Source of the DNA: Neoarius graeffei
Taxonomy: Eukaryota; Chordata; Actinopteri; Siluriformes; Ariidae
Assembly (NCBI RefSeq): GCF_027579695.1
Contig: NC_083575.1
Coordinates: forward strand, 31,165,382-31,229,381
Direction: 5' to 3'
DNA length: 64,000 bases
Below the pieces are notes generated by a model. The model was not told the DNA's origin. It worked only from the letters and a program-made list of their open reading frames with translations, and did not search any database. Below are positions 10,772 to 21,850 of the stretch, one piece after another. Both the position numbers and the translations under genes were made by a program. Positions within the stretch are counted from its first letter, which is position 1. The number at the start of each line of letters is the position of its first letter.

Positions 10772-12080
10772 CAGGGATGAGAGTGGGTCCTGATGAAAAA
10801 AAGCAGAAAATCTGTAAAATGTCCTGAGGGGGCCGAAGGCGCCCGAAGTAATAAGGGGGGTCCAGGGGGACACCCCCCGTGAAATTGTTTTCAAAATGAG
10901 ACCATACACACCCTATTTCCTGTAATCTGAGCTGTAGTTAATTAAAACACCTGATGCCTATTTTCATACTTATTGAAATAAAAACACTATTATATAGAAC
11001 ATGTATCAAAATGTGTATTGCATTAATTCAAAATATGTACATTTTATGGGGACTGGTTATTACTCAGTCAACATCACTTGTTTTTCTAAAAAATGTCCAT
11101 TAAAATCCATAGTTATTTACAGTTCCATTAATAATTCAAATTTTCATATATTCAATATAAATTAAATAAAAACATTTATATATCTTATCGAGACTGACCT
11201 TTTCCTAATGTCCACATTACTTGTACTGTATATGATTTCTTCACAATGTCTATTTAAACTTTAAAGTTATCAACACGGTCAGCTATAATTCAAATTATCA
11301 TATATTCAATGTATTGAATCAAACAAATGCATATTTTATGGGGACTGTCTTTATCTTATTGTCCACATCACTTGTATGTTTTCTTCAAAACGAAGCGCAT
11401 ATGTCTATTCACACTTTTTACAGTTAAGTTGTTTACAGTTCCCAGTTATTTTTGAAACAAATTTTCATTAGATCATTTAGAATTATTCAGCTTCTTGGCC
11501 AAAGCCAAAAGCTCATCAGTCCTCTCTTTTTTCCTTTTTCTTTCATTAGCTAGCTCCTCCTGTGTTTTTACATGCTCTAACCTGGCTCTCTCTCACACTC
11601 CTCTCTTGCTTTGCTAAACTTGTTTTTTATACCAGCATCAATTTCACGTACTTTCGCTTCATCTCGCTTGTCAATAGTATTCGGCATCTTGAGAAAACAC
11701 GCCGATTAGAGGAAAGTATTTTTGATATGCAGCTCACGAACATGTGTAAGTTTTGATAAAAGAAAGCGGATGTGGGTGTCTTAGTAAAAACTGTTTTGAT
11801 TAGCTATTATGGTCTCGACATCGATGTTTTGACCAATAACGATGTAGATAACACGAATTTTACATCACATTCAATGAGATTAAACGAGACTAAAGATGGC
11901 GACTTACAAATAATGTGTAAACATCGTTGGAGTTAATCAAGTTTGAACAACATGAAGGAACATACCCCAACCCCCCGAAATTAATTTAAAAAAAATTCTC
12001 AACGGATTTGGCATAATATAAAAAGGTTGTTTTTTACACAAAAAGCGGAAATCCACCGAAAAGCGGAAAACTCATCCCTG
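10772..12080. mobile_element. hAT-E: non-autonomous hAT element with 8-bp target duplication
   Basis: The ends are CAGGGATGAG... and ...CTCATCCCTG, flanked by AAGTTTTG at 10764-10771 and 12081-12088, a perfect 8-bp duplication as made by hAT transposases. Length is 1309 bp. The interior contains a GGGGGCCGAAGGCGCCCGAAG / GGGGGTCCAGGGGGACACC block near the left end, AT-rich filler, and a short coding-like relic at 11473-11687. It has no transposase. Confidence 0.9.
11473..11687 (-). pseudogene. Short coiled-coil-like coding relic inside hAT-E
   Basis: From the ATG at 11687 the minus strand reads MPNTIDKRDEAKVREIDAG and IKNKFSKAREE. One base is then out of register, after which HVKTQEELANERKRKKERTD and ELLALAKKLNNSK follow to a TGA at 11473. 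The length of 215 bases confirms a single indel. The segment is Lys/Glu-rich and probably helical. I do not recognise the family. It may be part of the parent transposon's accessory gene. Confidence 0.5.
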
Positions 12081-12104
12081 AAGTTTTGGGATTATTTCAC
12101 TCGT

Positions 12105-12107
12105 TTT

Positions 12108-12153
<46 letters not shown>

Positions 12154-12162
12154 CATACACCC
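12105..12162. repeat. Compound (TA)n(CA)n(TA)n microsatellite
   Basis: A run of TA, then about 14 CA units, then TATATACATACAC. It lies just outside the right end of hAT-E. Confidence 0.95.
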
Positions 12163-12169
12163 CTGATAT

Positions 12170-12526
12170 TCCATGTAGGCATAGTATATCCAAAAAAAAA
12201 AAAGGCCAAGCCACCCAGAAATTATGTTACTTGGCATCATGCCTCAAATTCTAAAATTGTCTCTTGTGGCCGTTTAAATAAAACAGTCAACACCCAACAC
12301 CAGAATAAGTTTTACTACTCCAGTTCCCTTCTGATTCTCCCAAGGTTTTCTTAATATCTGTTGGGAGTTTTCTTTCTTCAAATGTCCTGAGAAGGTCAGA
12401 TTTTGAATTAAATCTGCTTATACCACTGGAGAACCTTGGACTTCTTTCCTGCTCTTTTTAAATTCATATACTATACTCTTAGAAGACACAGAACTATTAT
12501 TATTTTAAAGATAAACATGCTCTTAC
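12170..12526. other. ggps1 intron 2 (inferred), no feature seen
   Basis: No coding exon is visible between the ggps1 exon donor at 12526 and the microsatellite. The next ggps1 exon (catalytic domain) was looked for across 1-12526 on the minus strand and not found. Confidence 0.5.
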
Positions 12527-12597
12527 CTGAAGTTTGTCCTCAGGTACACTAAGCCAGTGGTTGAAAGCTTGGGACAGTTTAGTTCTGAGTTGTTTCC
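12527..12597 (-). CDS. ggps1: ggps1 second coding exon (geranylgeranyl diphosphate synthase)
   Basis: Minus strand: acceptor ...AATTTCTAG, 71 coding bases, donor GTAAGA. With the single G carried from the exon at 20041 it reads G-KQLRTKLSQAFNHWLSVPEDKLQ, matching vertebrate GGPS1 (human PGKQVRTKLSQAFNHWLKVP). GGPS1 is the cytosolic all-alpha prenyltransferase that joins isopentenyl and farnesyl diphosphate to make the C20 donor for protein geranylgeranylation. This exon is the second helix region, before the first Asp-rich motif (DDxxD), which is on the next exon and is not in view. The exon phases (73+71=144 bases) close exactly on codon 48. Sequence conservation against a background of decayed repeats shows the gene is under selection. 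The next intron exceeds 12.5 kb. Confidence 0.93.
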
Positions 12598-13945
12598 CTA
12601 GAAATTTAGTAAGAACACATTACATTAGTGAAAAAGTGATTTATACCAGTTTCCATGTGTTATCCGTTAAGAAAACAATGCCCTTTCAGTTTAATATTGG
12701 CTATCTCTAAGAATTTGTACAGCAAATGAATAGAACTGGTGGCTCATCTTTGACTGTGCCACTGTGTTTCAGGTGTAGTTTATGGACAATAATGTCCTCA
12801 ACTTCTGTGCAAGTCCGCTGCCTGCACGTCAGTCCAACTCCCTAACTGTGTGTGGCAATTCTGCCAAAACAATTCTGCTATTGAATATGGGACTAAAATT
12901 TCTTTATCACACTATTTAATCGTACTCCTATTATGCAAGGCAGAACACCTTCAAGCCACAGGCACTTCACTAGCCTATGAAGTTCAAATATTATAAATGA
13001 GCAATTCCAGCGTTATGGACGTGACACTTGAACTCAAAATGGCAACAAATGACCCAGTGCATGTTTTATTGTCTCCCAGTATTTAAACAGGTGTTGCATA
13101 TTTTAAGGCTGTACCATACTGGAGAAGTGATAGAACAAGAACAATTCCCATAGTACATCTAGGGCATGCCAGAAAACGCCAATAAAAGATGCGTTATGGA
13201 TGTGACAGAAAAAGTATCACTTTTCTTGGGTGACTGTACATTTTTATCAAACTCTGTGAAATTGTAAACCTAATGTCGAAATGGAGATATCCATTTGATA
13301 GAGGGGTCCAAGGTGAATATTAAAAAATCTTTGTTTAAAATATTTTATATTTCATGCAGAGTTTCGGAAGGAAAAGTCAGCGTTATGGATGTGATGAAAT
13401 TCCGTTAGGGATGTGACGCGTCTGGAATAGACATGGCATATGTTTAGAAAATCAGCAATTTAACCACCATAACCCTTTGAAAAACTCTCTAAATATCAGC
13501 TAAAACTATCAAAGTTCTTAAATAATATTTAGGATGGCTATTGTTTTGCTGTTTTGTGGATTTTAGCATACATTTCTGTGGCTTGTGGCAATAATATAGA
13601 ATTGTACATGATCAAAGTTGATTTTAGCTTGGGTTTTACATTATAAGAAAGAAAGACTGACGGTGACATATTAGGTGATCAAAATGTGACAAATTGGTTC
13701 AACTTATTCACATCTGTAAAATACAGGCCTAGGTGATATCTCTGGGAGTGGTTTTAATGTATTACATGTTGCTTTATTTTTGCATGGTGAGGTTGACATT
13801 TACATGGAATTGCCCAAATACAATATGGTTATGGCATTGGGTATCTACCCAAGTCATGTTCTCAACTCAAACATTACAATTTAAAACACACACACACAAT
13901 CCTGGATCTGAAGCAAGTATCAACAGAATAACCTTCTCAAACCTT
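12598..13945. other. ggps1 intron 1 portion with four spaced copies of a 15-bp motif
   Basis: No gene on either strand. CGTTATGGA(T/C)GTGAC-like motifs occur at 13011-13025, 13192-13206, 13381-13395 and 13403-13417, all in the same orientation. They probably belong to an old dispersed repeat that I cannot name. Confidence 0.5.
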
Positions 13946-14215
13946 TAGGTTAGAGAAGCAGCTTTGGGACCACAAGATTGCCAGTTTGATTCCCTGGACC
14001 AGCAGGAAAAATGTGTGGGTGGGGGGAGCGAATGAACAGCACTTTCCATGGCTGAAGTGCCCTTGAGACACCTAACTCCCAACTGCTCCCAGGGCGCTGC
14101 AGCTCAGTTCACAGCTCACTTGTGTCCGTGTGTTTTCATTACTTCAAGGGGATTAAATGCAGAGAATGTCACTGTGCTCTGACATACATGTAACGAAGAA
14201 AGGTTTCAAAATTCA
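13946..14215 (+). mobile_element. tRNA-headed SINE with tail type B, old copy
   Basis: The head reads GGTTAGAGAAGCAGC...CCAGTTTGATTCCCTGG (degenerate A and B boxes). The body is GAAGTGCCCTTGAGACACC...CCCAACTGCTCCCAGGGCGC, then TCACTGTGCTCTGACATACATG. The same body and tail occur at 22013-22256, 22840-23013 and 44806-44990. Confidence 0.7.
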
Positions 14216-14376
14216 AAACAAAAATACTTCTGAAGGCTTTAATATTTCACACTATAGCACTGTGAATGAAACAGCAACTTTACCCATTCCTTTTGTGGAT
14301 TCCTTTCTCACCTTGCTCATGCTCTTCTGCAAGTGTGTGTTTTTTGCTCGCGTATACACTGTTTAATCCTCTATGT

Positions 14377-14576
14377 CAGGGATGTCCAATCTTATCCAGA
14401 AAAAGACAATGTGCATGCAGGTTCTCATTCCAATCAATTAGATGCCATATCTGATTCCACCTGTTTAATCAGTTGATCATGCCTTTCAACAGACTATCAG
14501 GTATGGCTTCTGCTTGGTTGGAATGAAAACCTGCAGCATCCACACCAGCCCTTTCTATACAAGTCTGGACACCCAT
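14377..14576. mobile_element. Palindromic hAT-type MITE
   Basis: Begins CAGGGATGTCCAATCTTATCC and ends ...GTCTGGACACCC. The middle is a long inverted repeat: GGTTCTCATTCCAATCAA at about 14420 against TTGGTTGGAATGAAAACC at about 14516. This is the common fish fold-back MITE with CAGGGGTGTCC ends. The target duplication is not preserved clearly. Confidence 0.65.
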
Positions 14577-14861
14577 TCGCTTTGTTATTCCAATATGTCT
14601 GTACCTTGTACCAAAAACAAATTCCTTATACAAGCACATGCGTCATTCTCCTCGGACCTACTCAAATATACCTCTGGAACCAACCATTATTCATGGTCAA
14701 AATCACAGAGATCATATTTTTCCAAGAACAGGAATCTGAGGTTACTGTGGGCAAAGGCTCACTGAAACTTTAATTCTAAATTATTGTGCAACTAGTTGCT
14801 ATCAAAAGTCACATATACAGAACGGAACTAATCAATGTGAAATCATGTGATCGCCGTATAC

Positions 14862-16045
14862 AACCCCAATTCAGAAAAAGTTGGGACGGTATGTTGAAAC
14901 TGAAATTAAAACTGAAAACAATGATTTGTAAATAATTTGACATGTATTGCACTCAAAACAATACAACAGCACACTGACATTTTACTTCATGAATTGGATT
15001 GCTTTTTCAAAATTCACCACACATTCTCTATTGGGGACAGGCACCCTCTCCTTCGGCAGCCACACCTTTGTAATGTGTGCAGAATGTGCTTTTGCATTGG
15101 CTTGTTTAAATATCCCTGGAAAAGAGGTCATCTTGAAAGCAGCATATGTTGCTCCAAAATTTCAATGTAGTTTTCTGAATTAATGATGCCATCACAGAAG
15201 TGTAAGTTATCTTTGCCAAAGGCACGGACAACCCCATGCCATGACAGACCCTGGCTTTTGGACTTGCTGCTGGTAACAGTCTGGAGGGTCCTTTTTGCCT
15301 TTGCTCCCGGGCACACTGCATCCATTTCTTACAAAAAAAGACCTAGAATACTGATTCGTCTGACCACAATACATGTTTCCACTGTATGATGGTCCATCCC
15401 AGACGCCTCTAAATCCACAGAAGATGACAGCGCTTCTGGACACAGTTAACATAAAGCTTCCTTTTTGGATAGTAAAAGCTTTAACTGACATTTGTGGATG
15501 TAACTCCGTGTTGTAGTGCTTGACAAAGAACTGCCAAAGTAATTCCAACCCCATGCGGTTATATCAGCTACAGATGAATGACTTTTCTTGATGCAGTGTA
15601 ATCTGAGGGAGCAGAGATCATGGGTCCTCAGCTTAGGCTTGTGCCCTTGCCCTTTCTGCACCGAAATTCCTCCAAATTCCTTGAATCGTTTATTATTATG
15701 CATCATTGAGGGTGAAAATTCCCAAATCCCTTCTTATCTTTCTTTGAGGAACATTGTTTTTAAAAACATTTTCTCATGCATCTGTTGACATACTTTACTC
15801 CTCAAAGACAAGCCTTTCCTGGACACTGATTTTGTACAAAATCATGATTACAATCTGTTGACATCACCGCTTTCAAATCACATAATTATTTAATTGTTTT
15901 ACCTCATTACTAGCCCAAATTGCCCCAATCTCAACTTTTTTTTTTTTGGCATGTGTGTCAGGCCTGAAATGCAGGAATGAATGTATATTAACAAATGAAA
16001 TGAAGTTGACCAGACAAAACATGAATATCTTGTCCATACTGGCCT
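14862..16045 (-). mobile_element. Tc1-E: degenerate Tc1-like element with flipped 3' segment
   Basis: The left end CAACCCCAATTCAGAAAAAG is an inverted repeat of the CAACCCC...AAGTTGGGAC type. Minus-strand transposase pieces follow: ILEQHMLLSR (about 15140), VVRAFGKDNLHFCDG (about 15210), QKPGSVMAWGC (about 15235), NMYCGQTNQYSR (about 15350) and a KPKLRTHDLCSLRLHCIKKS piece (about 15620). After about 15900 a 3' UTR segment (CAGGCCTGAAATGCAGGAAT) is in the opposite orientation, so part of the element has been inverted. There are many frameshifts. Confidence 0.75.
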
Positions 16046-16389
16046 GAAATTAAAATAAATAAATAAATATAATTATTTATACACACACAGAGTACACACA
16101 GGTGTGTCCGATGCTGTAGGATGCTCTGGCCCCATCCCAATGCGGCGTGGTGATGTAGCTTACAGCAGGTTATGGTCGCTGAACTGCTGGTTGTCCAGGT
16201 GATGCTCTGAAAACAGTGGGGGCTTTATAGATAATTGGGCTAATTTTGAGGGCACTGCTGGCCTGTTAGGGTGGGACAGTATCTATCCCACTCGGGAAGG
16301 TGCTGCTCTTATTTCTTGAGATTATTAACCAGGAACAAGTCCACTATAGACACATGCACACCTGTAGTAGCAACGACTTCATGAATTTT

Positions 16390-18362
16390 TTTAATGACAA
16401 AATTGAGAATATCTGACAAAAAATTCAAACTACTAATTTAAGGTCAGACAATGTAATTGACCCTGTAGTTAACAATATAACTGTATCAGATCAGCAATTA
16501 GAATGTTTTACTCCCCTAAAGGAAACTGAATTACTTTCATTAATCCTGGCATCAAAAGCCTCAACTTGTGTACTAGATCCCTTACCTACAAGTCTATTCA
16601 AACAGATAATACCTGAAGTAATTGAACCGCTCCTAAAAATAATAAATTCTTCTCTTACGATTGGCTATGTACCCAAATCCTTTAAACTAGGAGTTATCAA
16701 ACCCATGATTAAAAAAACCTGACCTTGATCCCTGTCAGCTGTCCAATTATCGGCCAATATCAAACCTCCCTTTTATCTCCAAGATCCTAGAAAAAGCTGT
16801 GGCACTTATATTTACATAGGAATAACATCCATGAAATGTATCAGTCAGGATTTAGACCTCATCATAGCACAGAGACAGCACTGGTTAAAGTAGTAAATGA
16901 CCTACTGTTGGCGTCTGATCAGGGCTGTGTCTCGCTGCTTGTGTTGCCTGACCTTAGTGCAGCATTGATACCATTGATCATTCCATTCTTCTGGATAGAC
17001 TAGAAAATGTTGTGGGAGTTAAGGGAACAGCCCTCTCCTGGCTCAGATCTTATTTAACTGATCGCTATCAGTATGTTGATATAAATGGTGATATTTCTAG
17101 ACGTACTGAGGTAAAGTTTGGTGTTCCACAAGGTTCTGTCTTGGGTCCACTGCTTTTTTCTTATGTTACCTCTGGGTGATATTATTCGTAAACATTGTAT
17201 TAGTTTTCACTGTTATGCTGATGAGACACAGTTGTAGGTTTCTGCAAAACCTGATGAGACACCAGCTTAATAGAATTGAGGAATGTGTAAAGGACATTAG
17301 ACACTGGATGCTTATTAATTTCCTTCTGCTTAACTCTGACAAGACTGAAGTACTTGTACTAGGACCACATGCAGCTAGAAGTAAGTTTTCTGATTACACA
17401 GTAACTCTGGATGGCCTTTCTGTTTCTTCACGTGCAGCCATAAAAGACCTTGGTGATTATTGATCCCAGTCTTTCATTTGAAACTCATCTCGATAACATT
17501 ACCCGGATAGCTCTCTTTCATCTCAGAAATATTGCTAAGATAAGAAATTTAATGTTACTACATGACGCGGAAAAACTAGTTCATGCTTTCGTTCCCTCCA
17601 GGTTGGATTATTGTAATGCCTTACTGTCTGGATGTTCCAATAAGTGCATAAACAAGCTCCAGTTAGTTCAAAATGCAAGAGTCCTGACTAGAACTAGAAA
17701 ATATGACCACATCACCCCTGTCTTATCCACACTGCATTGGCTCCCAATCAAATTTCATATTGATTATAAAATACAGCGGCACGGTGGTGTAGTGGTTAGT
17801 GCTGTCGCCTCACAGCAAGAAGGTCCGGGTTCAAGCCCCGTCGCCGGCGAGGGCCTTTCTGTGTGGAGTTTGCATGTTCTCCCCGTGTCCACGTGGGTTT
17901 CCTCCGGGTGCTCCGGTTTCCCCCACAGTCCAAAGACATGCAGGTTAGGTTAACTGGTGACACTAAATTGACCGTAGGTGTGAATGTGAGTGTGAATGGT
18001 TGTCTGTGTCTATGTGTCAGCCCTGTGATGACCTGGCGACTTGTCCAGGGTGTACCCCGCCTTTCGCCCGTAGTCAGCTGGGATAGGCTCCAGCTTGCCT
18101 GCGACCCTGTTAAACAGGATAAAGCGGCTAGAGATAATGAGATGAGATTATAAAATACTACTAAATACTACCATTGACCTTTAAAGCACTGAATAGTCTC
18201 ACATCACAGTACCTGAGTGAACTTCTGGTCCTCTATGACCCACCACGCCTACTTAGATCAAAGGGTGCAGGCTATCTGCTGGTACCTCGTATAGTGAAGG
18301 CTACATCAGGGCAGAGCCTTTTCTTACAAAGCCCCACAGTTATGGAACAGCCTTCCAAGTAG
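16390..18362 (+). pseudogene. L2 reverse transcriptase, disrupted
   Basis: Open pieces at 17176-17463 and 17450-17953 overlap in different frames and together cover the palm and thumb: FLLLNSDKTEVLVLG, KDLGD|YDPSLSFETHLDNITR and RLDYCNALLSG. The catalytic FxDD block near 17200 has become HCYADETQL-like and is out of frame. A SINE at 17775-18146 interrupts it after LPIKFHIDYKI. This is a dead copy. Confidence 0.8.
17775..18146 (+). mobile_element. Mermaid/DANA-type tRNA-derived SINE (tail A)
   Basis: The head GGTGTAGTGGTTAGTGCTGT (A box) and GGGTTCAAGCCCC (B box) is followed by the conserved body (GTTTGCATGTTCTCCCCGTG, CACAGTCCAAAGACATGCAG). It ends GATAAAGCGGCTAGAGATAA...GATGAG. The target duplication ATTATAAAATAC is perfect at 17763-17774 and 18147-18158, which dates it after the L2 it splits. 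Confidence 0.95.
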
Positions 18363-18731
18363 TGTTCGGGACACAGTCTCAGCGTTTAAGTCTAGGCTGA
18401 AAACATATCTGTTTAGTCAGGCCTTTTGTTAAGGGTGTTTATGAGGTAAAGGTGTAGATCTGGAGGGTCCTCAGACAGAGTGTTTTGGTAAGCTGGGATG
18501 TATGGATGCTGTCAGTCCCCCATTTGCTTGCTCACTCGAGTTTGTTGACGGTGTAGTGGCTGGCTGCTTTATGTCCCGGGGCTCCCTCATGCCTGTGTTA
18601 CCTTCTGGCTATCCCCTTTTAGTTATGCTGTCATAGTTAGTTGCCGGAGTCTCTGCTTGTACTCAGTGCAATATGTATATTGTTCCTACTTATTCAGGTG
18701 ACATTGGGCATACCTAACAACCTGTGTTTTC

Positions 18732-18768
18732 TCTCCCCCCCCCCCCCCCCCCCCAAAAAAAAAAATCC
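18732..18768. repeat. poly(C) then poly(A) tract
   Basis: About 22 consecutive C followed by about 11 A, inside the L2 3' UTR. Its length is likely to be uncertain in assemblies. Confidence 0.9.
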
Positions 18769-19351
18769 GTCCCTCTGAGTTACATGTCGGTCCTGGGATC
18801 GAGATGCTGACCTCTTCTGCTCCTCAGACCTGCCTGATCCATCCTGGTGCCCTGTGTCTGGTTGGAGTCTCATCGCATCGCTCTTGTGGAGAGCGGCCCC
18901 ATGTGGACAGTTGGGGGTCACGCCTGGAGGACGCTCTGGACTCTTGCAGTGGTGCTTTTGTGGCTGGGGACTGCAGCTGACTTGCTGACTTTGAGACTGC
19001 AGTTGTCGTGAGCGGTTTTGCGCTTGGGTTTCTGTCGGTGGGGGGGGGTTTACAGCATCAACGAAGCTGACTATGTTAGGACTGTTATAGTCATGTTGTC
19101 TGTTGTTGCCCAAATGAGGATGGGTTCCCTTTTGAGTCTGGTTCCTTTCGAGGTTTCTTCCTCATGTCATCTGAGGGAGTTTTTCCCTTGCCACCGTCGC
19201 CAGAGGCATGCTCATTGGGGATAGATTAGGGATAAAATTAGCTGATATTTTAAGTCATTCAAATTCTGTAAAGCTGCTTTGCGACAATGTTTATTGTTAA
19301 AAGCGCTATACAAATAAACTTGACATGCCTGTTTCTCTCTCTGTCATTCAT

Positions 19352-19352
19352 A

Positions 19353-19413
<61 letters not shown>
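19352..19413. repeat. (TA)n microsatellite
   Basis: About 28 TA units following the end of the L2 element. Confidence 0.95.
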
Positions 19414-19415
<2 letters not shown>

Positions 19416-19544
19416 ATTGCATACTTTTGTTTGTTAATGTGTCTATATAATAAAAGAAAAATCACATGTTGGCCTGAAGATTTACACAATTGTACTTTGT
19501 GAATATATAGGACACATTTATAGAAGAAAGTTATTTATGTCATG

Positions 19545-19790
19545 CTATCTCATCACTCAAATGAGGATGGGTTCCCTTCTGAGTCTGGTTCCTCTCAAGG
19601 TTTCTTCTTCGTGTCATCTGAAGGAGTTTTTCCTTGCTACCATTGCCACAGGCTTACTCATCAGAGATAAATTTATTAGGGATAAAATTACTTCATATGT
19701 TAAAGTCTTTATTTTTATGTCAAGCTGCTTTGCAACAATGTCTGTTGTTAAAAGCGCTATAAAAATAAACTGGCTTGACTTCAGTACTGG
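19545..19790 (+). mobile_element. L2 LINE 3' end, second copy
   Basis: Starts at CTCAAATGAGGATGGGTTCC and ends AAGCTGCTTTGCAACAATG...GCGCTATAAAAATAAACTGG. This is the same terminal 240 bp as the L2 ending at 19326, severely 5' truncated. A poly(T) run lies at 19809-19824. Confidence 0.85.
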
Positions 19791-20040
19791 TGGGTATTAG
19801 CATGCTTGTTTTTTTTTTTTTTTTGCATCGCTGATGACCATGACACTTTACAAGTCACTGCTCAAAAATCTCTTACTCATTGGTGAATTTGCACTGTGAA
19901 ATTCACAGTGTACATTACTAACTGATTAGAAACTTAAGAGTAATAAACAGATTAGTTGATAACTAGTCACCAACCAATAAGGTCTACTGTATTGTTAGAG
20001 TATCATGCTTGCCTGCTAGAAAAAGGTGTTAATGTTTTAC

Positions 20041-20142
20041 CTGGTAGCTGCAGCAGGTAATTGTATGGTTCTAGCAGAATCCTTTCAGTAGCTTTTTCCT
20101 CAAGATTGTCCATCCCTTGCAACTTCCACAAACAAGTAAAAT
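20041..20142 (-). CDS. ggps1: ggps1 first coding exon (start codon)
   Basis: On the minus strand a pyrimidine-rich tract ends CATGGCAG (acceptor) at 20143-20144. Then come 29 UTR bases, the ATG at 20113, 73 coding bases and the donor GTAAAAC at 20040. It encodes MDNLEEKATERILLEPYNYL then LQLP, plus the first base of Gly. Human GGPS1 starts MEKTQETVQRILLEPYKYLL, so the RILLEPY.YLLQLPG block matches almost exactly. The visible acceptor upstream implies at least one further 5' UTR exon at higher coordinates. I infer it starts near 52.3 kb, opposite arid4b. CDS in this exon is 20041-20113; the rest is 5' UTR. Confidence 0.93.
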
Positions 20143-20144
20143 CT

Positions 20145-20750
20145 GCCATGAAAACAAAACCAGGTATAAAACAGCAGAACAAACACTCTTCATCTGGTAG
20201 AAGACGATCTGTTATGATGAAAAATTTCATTTACATCTGCAGATTGACAAACGTTAATGAAAAGCAGCATATGTTAGATGCCGTTTCAATACAGGAGTAA
20301 ACCAAGTAGACAAGTGCATTTCCTGAAGAAAATGCAACTGTGATTGCTCAATGCAAAAAAGATAAGTATAGCTCACGATGATGTGTTGGTCTGAGCTATG
20401 AAACCAAGTTTGATGGCTGTTGGATGAATCATGACTAAGTGAAAGAGCTTAGCCTCTGATGATCAGTGTATTTCTATGGGGCCAAGAATGCATTGCTGCC
20501 AATGGGAGAAAAAGGAATGGATGAAAAAGCAAGAAAAAGAGGAGTGCAGGTTAGAGCACACATAGGTTCCATGTATGTGTTGGGGGAGTTGGCCTGAGGG
20601 GTCATGTTAAGTTGGTGGCTCTCCGATGAAGTGTGAACAAGAAGGAAGGGAAGGATTTTTTTTTTATATATGAGACCGTTACTTCCCTTAAACATGAATT
20701 ATTTAATGGAAGGGAGTACATGCTGCATGTGATACTCCGCAACAATGCTG
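20145..20750. other. Stretch with no gene seen (inferred ggps1 5' UTR intron)
   Basis: No exon, repeat of known type or RNA gene is identified. There is a poly(T) run at 20657-20666. Confidence 0.5.
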
Positions 20751-21059
20751 ATGTTTAAGGAGTGGTATAAATGTGAACAGCTAACAAAAGCACCTCACCA
20801 AGTTCACCAACCGTTGTTTTAAAAGCAGCACCGGTATGCTTGGGGTATTCGTATTTCTGATGCGTAGACATCACCCTCAACACCGATGTTCCATTGTGAG
20901 GAGTCACTATCATGACCAGGAGGTCACGGGTGCAGATAGGACCCAAAGAACAGCTACGAAAGTCACAGATAGACGGAGGCATACCTGATAAGTAGAACAC
21001 TGTGGGTGTATTCAATCCAAGGAAGTGCCTGGCTCCAGGAGGAAGAAATCACTGGACAT

Positions 21060-21720
21060 CAGGTATTGTAGAGTGGCCTCTAACTTCTAATTGGTACATT
21101 CTGCCTGCCCGTTAGTCTGTGGGTGGTAACCTGAGAAGAAGCTGGCAGTGGTTCCAATGAGTTTGCAGAATTCCTTTCAGAAGCAAGCAGAGAGCTGAGG
21201 GCCACTGTCTGACACAATCTCCGTCTAGACCATGAACCCAGAACATATGGTTGATAAACAGTTCTGCCATCTCGATCAATGACAGTCATGATGCAGGTGT
21301 TACCCTTGGAACTGGGGAGGCCAGTGACAAAGTCCACTGCAATGTGGGACCAGGGGCAGCAAGGCACAGGTAAGGGTCTTAATAGGTTGCAGGTTGGTTG
21401 CTCATCTCGTTTCTGGAGCAGACATCACAGGCCGCCACAAAGGTCCTAACATCCCGGTGCACATTAGGCCACCAGAAGCGTTGCCTGAGGACAGCAAGGG
21501 TCCGGACTGCCCCAGGATGACAGGCTAGGAGGGAGCTGTATCCCCACTGATGCACCTGGAAACGCCCACAAAGAGGCACATAAAAGCAGTTGGACAGGCT
21601 ATTACCTGGTCCCGGATTACTGGATTGGGCATTTTGGACAGCAGTTTCTCTGTTGAGACAGGCAGCAGCCACGAGACAACGAGCAAGAAGAATGGGCTTG
21701 ATGGTGCCTTGCTGAGAGTC
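21060..21720 (-). pseudogene. Gypsy integrase, broken
   Basis: The zinc-binding region is HQWGYSSLLACHPGAVRTLA ... [20 protein letters not shown] (H-H-C-C type, about 21410-21570). The catalytic core begins [19 protein letters not shown] and [11 protein letters not shown] (first Asp) at about 21280-21360. The next segments ([11 protein letters not shown]..., [12 protein letters not shown]) are in other frames. The stop and frame changes rule out function. Confidence 0.85.
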
Positions 21721-21850
21721 TGAAGAAAACATCTGGCTTGACATTCTTAGAGCCTGTTCTAAAAGAGAGCACAAAGTTAAAGTGGGAGAAAAACAACAGG
21801 TATGACCCCTGGGATGTGTGGTTCCAGGTAACAGTTCTATGGCACAACTG

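Larger units (their letters stand above)
16100..19326 (+). mobile_element. L2 LINE, near-complete 3' half with long 3' UTR
   Basis: A decayed ORF2 reads ECFTPLKETELLSLILASKA and PLPTSLFKQIIPEVIEPLL at 16500-16640, then a frameshifted RT core. NFLLLNSDKTEVLVLGP (17300-17380) and PSRLDYCNALLSGCSNK (17590-17650) lead to LQLVQNARVLTRTRKYDHIT. The coding part is split by a SINE and resumes as TFKALNSLTSQYLSELLVLYD at about 18177. The 3' UTR carries AAATGAGGATGGGTTCCCTT at 19112 and ends AAGCTGCTTTGCGACAATG...GCTATACAAATAAACTTGAC, the standard fish L2 terminus. The same terminus recurs at 19545 and 63265. Confidence 0.85.

Noticed and set aside
9514-12080. Direct repeats at 9514-9831 and 11766-12080 as LTRs of a retrotransposon
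   Set aside because: The right repeat ends in a hAT terminus with an 8-bp duplication whose partner is at 10772; there is no primer-binding site or polypurine tract.
12300-12480. A further ggps1 exon just after the 12527 donor
   Set aside because: No reading in any minus frame resembles the next GGPS1 segment (the DDxxD region), and splice sites are absent.
17790-17840. tRNA gene at the SINE head
   Set aside because: A and B boxes are present, but the sequence cannot form a full cloverleaf and is followed by the SINE body; the same holds for the other SINE heads, including 61080.
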